Assembly (NCBI GenBank): GCA_000934455.1
Contig: KN882546.1
Location: forward strand, 58,712 to 122,711
Source: Apostichopus parvimensis
Lineage: Eukaryota; Echinodermata; Holothuroidea; Aspidochirotida; Stichopodidae
Direction of reading: 5' to 3'
Length of the DNA stretch: 64,000 nt
The translations under genes were made by a program, and so were the position numbers. Positions 56,386-64,000 of this stretch are shown here, piece by piece (the stretch's first letter is position 1; each line of letters starts with the position of its first letter). The notes beneath the pieces were generated by a model that did no database searches, was not told the origin of the DNA, and worked only from the letters and a program-made list of their open reading frames with translations.

Positions 56386-58123
56386 TCAAACATTCAAAAA
56401 ACTACAAAAGGACGACCCGTACGCAGCAAAACGAAAACCCCCTCCCCAGCACACCAGCGTCCAAAAAAGGCAGCCCCGGCGAAAATCTCCTTCAATTTGA
56501 AGGCGAATGTCAGACTTCACCGCCTCCAGGACTGCCTGCCAACTGGCAAATTTCCCCCTAAAAACCACATTACATCTATTCCGCCAAACATGTTTTTTTA
56601 CAATAGAGCAAACAAAAATAATGCGGTGCAACACCGCAACCGAACAAACTGGAGGGTCTACCCCATATAAAATAAAGCCCTGCCCTACCGACCATGAACG
56701 GTCTCCCGTAACACGGTCGGTCCAGGTCTGGAACCACTCCCATAAGTTTACTACAAAGCAACAATGCCAAAAAACATGAGCGGTACTCTCTAAGCTGTCA
56801 CAGCCGGTCCTCGGGCACAGTCCATCACCTAATCGCCAATGATATCTTTTTAGGTTGGTCACCAAGGCACCGTGTGCAATTCTCCATGCAAGATCACGGA
56901 GCCTGTAACCATTCAGCCTTGAATGCACCGAACGCCATACTTCGGCAGAATGACGTCCCTGGACAAAAATTGCATTCAAGGCCCTATCCCGCAACGAACT
57001 GTGAACGAGAGCCGGCTGTGACAGGTCAACAGGGGGCAACTCAATCAGAGCGGAGCAAATGACACGCACCACCCTGTTTGGAGTACTACTATGCGGTTCT
57101 CTGTTGCTAAACAGCGCCGGGACCCATCGACGCAGGTGCAAACCGCCCCCAAAACGTAAAAAATATGAACAAGGCAACCCTGAGTCAGTTACCGCTACAA
57201 ACAACTGCTTAAATAACAAAAAGGTCAATTTACTTCCCAGATGAACCACCCCTAACCCACCCTTCTCCAGTTTTTGGTACATTACCGCCCTTTTGACAAG
57301 CTCTGTACCACCCGACCAAATAAATGAAAATATCGCTCTCTCCAACCGCACCAGGACGCGACGCGGAATTGGATACACCGCGCCCGGGTACCACAAAACG
57401 ATTAATTACGGTGACTTTTCCTAAGATCGTAAGCCAGCGGGTGCCAAAGGTTTCAAGCCTGCTCTCAAGTACCTCAGCCCTCTCGTTCCAGGTTGCATCA
57501 CAAGGTGCATCGCAGCCGAACCATATACCATTAATTTTGATATTTTGATCCGACCACGATGCACCGAATGGCAAGTCTCTGTATCTCCAGCTACCAAGGC
57601 GAAGGCCCTTTGTCTTTTCCGGATTCAACTTCGCCCCGGTAGCTCTCTCAAAGATAGATAAATCCTGCGAGAGGGCACGAAAGGAGCCCAGACTCGAAAC
57701 AACACACGTGACGTCATCTGCATATTGAACGCATTTCACTTTGGCACCCCCTGGCACAACGAATGGAACAAGTCTTGAGTCCCTTTCCAAAAGACGAGAG
57801 AGGGACTCGCTAAACAAAACATAAAGTAATGGAGACAGAGGGCACCCCTGGCGCACCCCCCTCTCCACGTTAAAAACCTCCGAACAAAACCCATTTACGA
57901 TAACAGAACTGAAACTTTCCTGATACAAAACAGAAATCCATTTACGAAAAACCGGGTGCAACTGAAACGTCTCCAGTACGTTCATTAAAAACCCACGATC
58001 CACCATGTCAAAGGCCTTCTGCTGGTCTAGAGACACCAGTGCACATGGCAGATCTCGGTGAATAACAAAGTCGGTCAAGTCGCGCATCAACCACAAGTTC
58101 TGCTGGATGCAATGACCCTTCAC
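56386..58123 (-). pseudogene. LINE ORF2, RT catalytic core and C-terminus, family B
   Basis: Two overlapping frames. 58123-57230 has LVSLDQQKAFDMVDRGFLMN (RT block with catalytic D), VERGVRQGCPLSPLLYVLFS, and VKCVQYADDVTCVVSSLGSF (YADD), followed by GAKLNPEKTKGLRLGSWRYR. 57396-56386 has ERAIFSFIWSGGTELVKRAV, VVHLGSKLTFLLFKQLF and a C-terminal CPRTGCDSLESTAHVFWHC (CxxxC...H...C) motif. One frame change near 57390 separates them. The catalytic motifs are intact but the upstream RT deletion removes the fingers region. Confidence 0.8.
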
Positions 58124-59412
58124 TGCACAAGTCTGGAGATCACCCTCAATAAATCGGCCTGTGCCGACAAGTCGACATTGCCCCGCGTAAACAAACTCGA
58201 ATAATAATCCTTGTATACGCGGACAATGCCGTGAGGGTCACTAACCACGGTCCCATCAGTAGCGCGCACAGATGGGACGCGTCTGTCACCCGCCGATGAG
58301 CTTACGGACTGGTAAAACCTCAGTGAAGGGCGTTCCTCGGCTTCCACCGCTTCGACACGGGCCCTGACGCGGGCACCGTGGTACCTTTCATCGAGATAGG
58401 TCTGCAAGGCGATGACAGCCGAAGGGTCGCCAAACTTCACCTCCGCGCACAACTTCGAGAATTTTTCTCTTCGACGCCGCGCGCGGGTCACGCAATACTG
58501 TATTGCGAAGCGTTTGATGCGCAACTTGACATCATCCCACCATTGGGATGTAGAGGCAAAGGCCGGCTTCAATGTTTGCCATCCTTTGTACCTGGTCTCG
58601 AAACCTTGGCGGAAATCAGCCTCGCCAAGAATCCGACAGTTAAGCTTCCATAGGCCCCGCCCGATCGGGAAAATGGAAGGCAAAACAAAACGTGCTACTA
58701 CAGTGTCATGGTCAGAGAGCGGACAGCTGAGCGTCTCGCAACCCGAAAATTGAAAACTTACGGGCGCATACACTCGATCTATCCTGGAGGCATCTTCTCC
58801 GTTAGGCCTCACCCACGTATACGCCGTACTACGCGGGTGCATATGCCTCCAGACATCGGCTAAAAGGTGTGCCGAAGTAAATCTGTCCAGCTCTGTGATC
58901 CCAGCATCAGGACTAGCAGACACAGAAGCCCCTAGTCTGTCAAGACCCGAGTCTGGGACACAGTTAAAGTCTCCGACCATGACACATGGTGCACTACCAG
59001 GAACAAAGGAAGGCAGCGTGTTAAAAAAATCTCGTCTAGCAGAAGGCCGATTGGGAGCATACACATTGCAAAGGGAGATGTTACCCTGTGGATACTTGAA
59101 TAGAATGCAAACCAATCGGCCCTCGTGATCCGTCTCCACCCTAGTAGCACAACCCGCCTGACGAGGTGACAGAAGGATGACAGTGCCACAGGATGAAGAC
59201 GAACCAAACGAAGCATGCAGCCCACCACCCCACTCATAAGCCCATAGAGGGACATCTTCTTCCATAATATGTGTTTCTTGCAGGCAAACGCAGTCGACCT
59301 CCATTGAAATACAATATTGGAAAATGCGACTGCGCTTGCGATGATCCCTCATGCCATTGACGTTGAAAGTGGCAACTGAAAATGTATGGGCCATGAGAGG
59401 GCAATGAGGCAT
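58120..59412 (-). CDS. LINE ORF2 N-terminal part: APE endonuclease and linker, family B
   Basis: 430 codons starting MPHCPLMAHTFSVATFNVNG. APE-type endonuclease motifs are in order: ATFNVNGMRD (about residue 14), CLQETHIMEED (about 47), WGGGLHASFGSSSSCGTVIL, CNVYAPNRPSARR, MVGDFNCVPDSGLD (about 145), STAYTWVRPNGEDASRIDRV (about 205) and CPLSDHDTVVARFVLPSIFP (about 235). The linker continues to SLRFYQSVSSSAGDRRVPSV. The frame then ends at the RT deletion (LLRVISRLVQ). The endonuclease nicks target DNA to prime reverse transcription. The endonuclease domain itself looks whole. Confidence 0.8.
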   Translation of the reverse strand: MPHCPLMAHTFSVATFNVNGMRDHRKRSRIFQYCISMEVDCVCLQETHIMEEDVPLWAYEWGGGLHASFGSSSSCGTVILLSPRQAGCATRVETDHEGRLVCILFKYPQGNISLCNVYAPNRPSARRDFFNTLPSFVPGSAPCVMVGDFNCVPDSGLDRLGASVSASPDAGITELDRFTSAHLLADVWRHMHPRSTAYTWVRPNGEDASRIDRVYAPVSFQFSGCETLSCPLSDHDTVVARFVLPSIFPIGRGLWKLNCRILGEADFRQGFETRYKGWQTLKPAFASTSQWWDDVKLRIKRFAIQYCVTRARRRREKFSKLCAEVKFGDPSAVIALQTYLDERYHGARVRARVEAVEAEERPSLRFYQSVSSSAGDRRVPSVRATDGTVVSDPHGIVRVYKDYYSSLFTRGNVDLSAQADLLRVISRLVQ

Positions 59413-59497
59413 TACTACGCCGACGACGATTCTGTAAGCTTCAAGCGAGCTCTAGACGACATATCGTCGTCTGAGTCGTCACTTGAGGCCGACCTTT

Positions 59498-60514
59498 TTA
59501 GAGAGGGTTCCCCCATCTCGTCGTACCAGCTCGTCCCGGTGGCACCGAGTCTCCGGAGTCGCTGTCAGACAGAGCCTCCGGAGACCCGATGACTACCGAG
59601 TCCCCGGAGTCGCCGTCGGACAGCGTCTCCGGATCTGGCGATACCAGCGGCGGACTGGGGACGGAACTGGACGAGTTGATGGGGGAAGCTGGTGGAGACT
59701 TTCTCGGTGCGGGCACGGGGTTGGGGTCTGCAACTACGGGGGAGGGTGAACCAGGTGCGGAAGGTGAATCCTCACCCGGTTCCCCCTCCTTGCGTGGAGC
59801 TTCCTCCGAGGCAGTAGGTGCGCCAGAACTTGGCGCCTTTGCTTGACCCCCACTCTTTGTCATAAAGACATAAGAGGAGGGACAAGCGCGAAACACATGT
59901 CCCTCCTTCCCACAGAGTGAGCACACAACTTCGCTTGGGCAAGCAGAGGTATCATGCCCAAGACGAAGGCAGCGCCCACACTTTTTGTTCGGACAGCCCT
60001 TGGCTTCGTGCCCGGTCTCCCCACACCTGAAACAGGTACGGGGCTGACCGGGGTAACGCACGTGAGCCTTATGCCCGGCAATAAAAAGGAAGGAGGGAAT
60101 GTCCTGCTTGAGGTCGATCCGAACCTGTCGGTGCCCGTTCAACACCCCAGGGGCCTGTGCGTAGGAGCACATTTTGATAGCCTTGACAGCCCCAAACCGA
60201 CCTAAAACAGTTGCGACAAGTTCCTGACGCACCTCTAGTCCTACGTGGATGACAGTTACCCATACGGAACGTTCGTATGGAGTAACTGTCAAACCATCAA
60301 CCCCACTCAGCAACGTGACACCCTTCTGCCGGGTCACGTCACTGGTAAAACGTAGATCATACGTATTACGACCCTGGAGAGCTTGCAAGGCATCAACCTC
60401 TCCAGGCACAACCACACCCTTACTCTTTAAAATACTAAAAACTTGCACCGGTGGAACCGCTTGTTCACCGGTGAAGGTTAACTTAACAATTTTTGAATCA
60501 CGGCGCGATGCCAT
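59498..60514 (-). CDS. LINE ORF1 protein, family B, nearly intact (338 codons)
   Basis: Start chosen at MASRRDSKIVKLTFTGEQAV, which is conserved with family A (RRDSKIVL), rather than the upstream in-frame Met. RRM-like domain at about 30-150 (YDLRFTSDVTRQKGVTLLSG, VTPYERSVWVTVIHVGLEVR, RQVRIDLKQDIPSFLFI). Three CCHC knuckles at about 160-225: CFRCGETGHEAKGC, CGRCLRLGHDTSAC, CSLCGKEGHVFRAC. The tail is Ser/Pro/Asp-rich. The last residues (TTRWGNPL) read out of frame relative to the GTSWYDEMG tail of related copies, so one indel truncates the natural C-terminus. RNA-binding partner of ORF2. Confidence 0.8.
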   Translation of the reverse strand: MASRRDSKIVKLTFTGEQAVPPVQVFSILKSKGVVVPGEVDALQALQGRNTYDLRFTSDVTRQKGVTLLSGVDGLTVTPYERSVWVTVIHVGLEVRQELVATVLGRFGAVKAIKMCSYAQAPGVLNGHRQVRIDLKQDIPSFLFIAGHKAHVRYPGQPRTCFRCGETGHEAKGCPNKKCGRCLRLGHDTSACPSEVVCSLCGKEGHVFRACPSSYVFMTKSGGQAKAPSSGAPTASEEAPRKEGEPGEDSPSAPGSPSPVVADPNPVPAPRKSPPASPINSSSSVPSPPLVSPDPETLSDGDSGDSVVIGSPEALSDSDSGDSVPPGRAGTTRWGNPL

Positions 60515-62408
60515 GATACCGAAGGTGGCTAGGCCACAGAGGAGTAACAAAACAAAACAAACTAAAGACAGGTTGGTTTAACTACAAACGATATACGAAT
60601 TGACGCACACACGAACACGAAAACAAGCTACCACACCCGCCTGGCGGGAAGTATAGCACAGTACAGTGATAATAACAGCTGTAATAGATGGAGAGCGAGA
60701 GCAAAACACGTCCGCACTCCACGAAAGCCAACTGCCAACTCTAATATAAAGTTGCCTTTCATCGTGAAGGGCGCTACGAATCCCAATGGATCGTAGAGTG
60801 AGCTGACTGCTGATAAGATACCTCTTCTCGTCTCCGGTACTTGCTGGTCTGACACTTTAAAGGTAAACTGATCCCTCTCCGTGTCCTAGAGGACCCCCAA
60901 TGTCCTCTCTATTGGTAGATGATCTAAGTCCAGATTCATCGCCGTGGGGCACGCTCGCTAGGGTGTATCCCTGTCAACACCTGTCTATCAGTACTCATCC
61001 ATTTTCTTAGGTGGAACCCTCCCTTGACCCAAGAACTCTGAAAATTGAGAGATCATTTCTCTAGCCTTCTCTCTGGACTCGACAGCCCTTAAACAGTCGT
61101 CTACATAGAAATTTTCTCCGCCGTCTTCAGCGGTCCTACGCTAGGCGAAACCTGCACAGCTCGGTGAGGACTTGGCACCAAATAAGTGCACTACCATTTG
61201 GTACTCCATTATCGGTTTAGATGTATCACCGTCCTTCCACCATAGGAATCTCAGCATGTCAGCATCACTGGGCTTGACTCTTACCTGATTAAACATACCT
61301 TCCATGTCCGCAACCAGAGCTATCTGTTCCTGCCTAAAACGAGTCACAACACCGAGCAAACTATTTGTATTGTCGGGCCCTTGCAATAGCTGCTGGTTTA
61401 GTGAGGTCCCCTGGTATGTTGCCGCACAGTCATATACCACCCGAACTTTTGCAGGTTTTTGGGGATTAATGATCGCTTGATGGGGTAGATACCAAATAGA
61501 CCCAATCTTACTTTCATCGTGACTAGTGTCCACTTCTCGAGCATAACCCTTCTGGATATTCTCTTCCATCACCGGCTTCACCGCTTTGTACCTCTGATGT
61601 AAATTTGGGTTTCTGTCGAACCTTCTCCTCAGACCCTGGAGTATGGCCAAGGCCATTGACTTATTGTTTGGCACCGATGGGGAATTTCGCCATGGCATGG
61701 CTATGCTGTAATGCCCATTCTGACGTACCGCAGAGTCCTCCATTATGTTTCGCGCTCGAGCATCGTCGAGAGAATCTCCTACCATTTCATCAGAGTACTT
61801 ACCAAGCCCATGATCTATCTTCCAAAACATACCCACCTGTTCTTCAAGATTGTCCGCTATGACATGATTTGTTACAAACCTGTTTTCCTTACTTCTTGTA
61901 GTTGATAACGGACCCAGTACAGTCCATCCTAATGGAGTTTGAACCGCATATGGCTCCTTTAGGCGCCCTCTTCTTTCGTCCAGTACCCAAAGGGCTTCTG
62001 GGGTATCGCTCCCGATCAGCAGGTTTACATATAAGCCTTCCATATTTCGCAACTGAATTCCTTTAAGGTGCGGCCATTGGTTTATGTCCGTTGTTCAGGG
62101 ACACTTCTCTCCGTCACTGGAAGTGTGTCGATTGTCCACACATTGGACATCTCTATAGTTTCACTATGACTATCAATACCCTTTGTTGATAACTCATCCC
62201 TTTATTCTAACAGGAAGCACTCTTAGACCTACCTTGACATTTGTTGACGTTGAAAAACTTACCCCACTTGCGGTTTGATTGTCTACCTGTGTCTGAGTTA
62301 CACGCCCAGTTCCGGCCCCAGCATCATCTCTAGGGATATGCAATAACGGATGGTGTTTCATACCACATCAGGGTGACTGACATCCTGGTGACGACCTGCA
62401 ATCTCTTG

Positions 62409-63027
62409 GTGTGCTTTTTACGTGCAAGGAAAACGGACACGGACCAAAGGTCAACAAAACCAAAAACAATCCCAGTCTGTTAAACAACCACCATAACCCA
62501 ACCGAAAACCCACCAACAGAAACCTCTCACCAACCCACAAACGTATACAATGCAGCGTTCAACGTAACGTGAAAAGGACAGGAACCAAAACAACAAAGCT
62601 CTACAAACCAGACCCAAAAAGCCAACTCCAAACCACAAACAGAACCCCCCCAACCCATATTATGTAACGACCACACAACCCCCCCCCCCCCCCCACACCT
62701 AACAACTAACTCACTCCAATATTCATTCGGGGTACGCCGTCCCGATAGTACACGACAGGCTTGCGCATTACCTGCGAAGTTTTCCCAATATGGGTCTTTT
62801 CAGGCCCCTGGCAGTGTCCCCCCTTTTCCTACGAGGTAGCAGAGTTCTTAGCTCCTTGTGAACCTTGTTCGAGTGGACCTCCCTGTCAGGAACAGGGGGT
62901 CCACTAGCGAGCATCGTGTCCGGTATAGCGGCTGCGGGTAGGGTGGAAGGGCCACTCGAGTCAATGAGATCAGTGGCCTGTTTCGTCTCGTCAAACCAAT
63001 CGGAGGACTCCTTAGCCACAACTAATA
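62409..63027 (-). mobile_element. ORF1-only half-LINE, 5'-truncated copy (family A)
   Basis: It carries the same 3' UTR and the same ORF2-deletion junction ('gacaggcttgcgcattacctgcgaag') as 39388-41205. It ends within the ORF1 tail at about 63027. The target duplication gcaatctcttg lies at 62398-62408 and 63058-63068. Between the truncation point and the right duplication is a palindromic filler (63027-63057) built of atatggcaatat / attgccat. It is inserted in the BEL/Pao fossil. Confidence 0.82.
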
Positions 63028-63335
63028 TGGCAATATATTGCCATATATGGCAATATGGCAATCTCTTGCCATGTGTCTTGGCTTAAAGCAGTTGTCGCAC
63101 AGCCTAGCCTCACGCACTAATTTGAACCTTTCTCTCTGCGACTTGGCCTTAAACTGTTCGCAGGAGGCTAGGTCATGTTGTTGGGGGCAACACAGGCATT
63201 TCCAAGACTGCTTTGGGGAGAACTGTGGCCCAGTGACCGTGGTAGTCAATGTTGTTATCCTGTTTCCTTAGTGTGTGGCTGCAGGTTCCTGCCATAAATA
63301 CTGCTGGCGTTCAATACTGCTGGCGTTGAACTGCG

Positions 63336-63921
63336 TTCAATGCCGTCTCCGGGACTTGGCGTGGAGGATTGCACATGGGGTCCTCATCACTAGTGATTAG
63401 GTGATGGGATTTGTCCCCGTGTGGGCTGTGAAGCCATCGAGACTATGCAACACCTTTTGCTGGAGTGTCCTTTTGTCCGGTTGGTGTGGGAATGTTTGCA
63501 CGCCTTCGTTATTCGTGTTATTGATTGCACTCAGTGGGCCATTAGTAGTGATTTTGTTTTGTATGGTTTGAGGCTCCCTGTGTGCCCAACCTGGGTTAGG
63601 GATCGGCTGTTGTTCTTTGCCGCTATAATCAGGAGACACATCTGGAACAGCAGATGCCGCCTAGTTTTCGATGGGGACGTCTGGAGGGCCGAGGCTGTCT
63701 TCCCCCTCGTGCAAAATGACAGGTTGCGCATGGAGGCGGACCATGCACGGCTTTCCCGACACTGCCTTTCGTAGACGCTGGCGCAAGCCTGTCGTCTACT
63801 AAATTTGGAGTCGGTTAGTTGTTAGGTGTGGGGGGTTTGTGTGGTGTGGGGAGGCTGGTTTGTAGTGATTTATTGTTTTGGTTCTGTTGGCCTTTGGGTC
63901 CGTGTCCTTTTCACGTCACGA
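63336..63921 (+). mobile_element. Tx1 family A LINE, 3' end of ORF2 and partial 3' UTR
   Basis: Closely matches 7475-8135: the C-terminal HxxxC region (AIETMQHLLLECPFVRLVWE), CPTWVRDRLLFFAAIIRRHI and RLVFDGDVWRAEAV. It runs through the stop region to the inner 3' end 'cctttgggtccgtgtccttttcacgtcacg' and lacks the outer 3' segment. Small deletions change the frame near the end of ORF2. Confidence 0.8.
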
Positions 63922-64000
63922 TAAGGGATTAAGGGCGTGTGTCACAACATGCGCCTGGCCATATTGTTGTTCCAATATTGATCGAGCCGCTTTATACCCG

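Larger units (their letters stand above)
56236..60739 (-). mobile_element. Tx1-type LINE, family B, near full length with 13-bp TSD
   Basis: The best family B copy, at 4504 bases. The target duplication tctaatataaagt lies at 56223-56235 and 60740-60752. The 5' UTR runs from 60739 (gttggcagttggctttcgtg inverted) to 60515. ORF1 is at 60514-59498 with a frameshifted tail, ORF2 starts at 59412, and the 3' UTR ends with CACGTAAAAAGC. ORF2 lacks about 380 bases of RT, at 58135 compared with 11707-12086, so this copy cannot retrotranspose by itself. The clean duplication and the intact ORF1 indicate a fairly recent insertion. Confidence 0.88.
55720..63300 (-). mobile_element. BEL/Pao-type LTR retrotransposon fossil
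   Basis: Parts in order on the minus strand: a gag-type zinc-knuckle region (about 63069-63270, LCDNCFKPRHMARDC), protease/reverse transcriptase region (about 60740-62052, with VRVVYDCAATYQGTSLNQQL and ALVADMEGMFNQVRVK), and the RNase H to integrase border region (about 55720-56235, with NPANDGSRGLHA). The family is assigned by the RT and the SRG...W..GP style border. It is broken, with many breaks, and no long terminal repeats were recognised. A family B LINE (56236-60739) and a short family A LINE (62409-63027) are inserted in it, so it is older than both. Confidence 0.7.

Overview
This is a eukaryotic, most likely metazoan, repeat-dense accessory window of about 61-62% A+T by eye. The mix of Tx1-type LINEs, CR1/L2-type LINE, ZMYM1-like hAT, Academ-like, MULE and Helitron DNA transposons, a BEL/Pao LTR fossil and tRNA- and snRNA-headed SINEs suggests a marine invertebrate. 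An invertebrate deuterostome (amphioxus, echinoderm or hemichordate) fits best, but the species cannot be fixed from the sequence. I see no confident single-copy host gene. One weak multi-exon candidate lies at 52311-55691.

Layout. 1-540 is a diverged tandem repeat, followed by a LINE 3' end. 3231-8205 is a long Tx1-type LINE of a type I call family A (+). 10010-12613 is a family B Tx1 LINE (-). 13080-13770 is a tandem repeat and 13929-15095 a CR1/L2-type LINE 3' end. 15717-16003 is a tRNA-headed SINE (-). 16488-18762 is a patchwork of Tx1 pieces split by a U2-snRNA-headed SINE with a 19-bp target-site duplication (TSD). 18900-20300 is a MULE transposase relic. 22946 to about 32080 is a hAT relic split by a 7.9-kb Academ-like element (23931-31857). 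32545-34813 is Tx1 family B containing an assembly gap of 95 Ns. 34913-35252 is a complete hAT MITE.

36068-44633 is a three-level nest. A truncated family B LINE (TSD aattcaca) is split by an 8.3-kb autonomous-type hAT (TSD cgtatgta), which itself carries three Tx1 insertions. 44735-46391 holds a second U2-headed SINE abutting an ORF1-only family A LINE. 46395 to about 49900 is a Helitron relic, and 50060-52260 an L1-clade LINE relic. 53645-53965 is another SINE. About 55720-63300 is a BEL/Pao fossil interrupted by a near full-length family B LINE (56236-60739, 13-bp TSD) and by a short ORF1-only family A copy. 63336-63921 is a last family A fragment.

How the parts relate. Families A and B share their 5' end and the 3' terminus CACGTAAAAAGC. 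Family A has also produced copies that keep the UTRs and ORF1 but lack ORF2. Two of these share the same deletion junction, so they look like a propagating half-LINE, comparable to mammalian HAL1. The U2-headed SINE ends in a similar TAAAAAG tail and sits directly beside a family A 3' end. The working idea is that Tx1 LINEs supply reverse transcriptase to both the half-LINE and the SINE.
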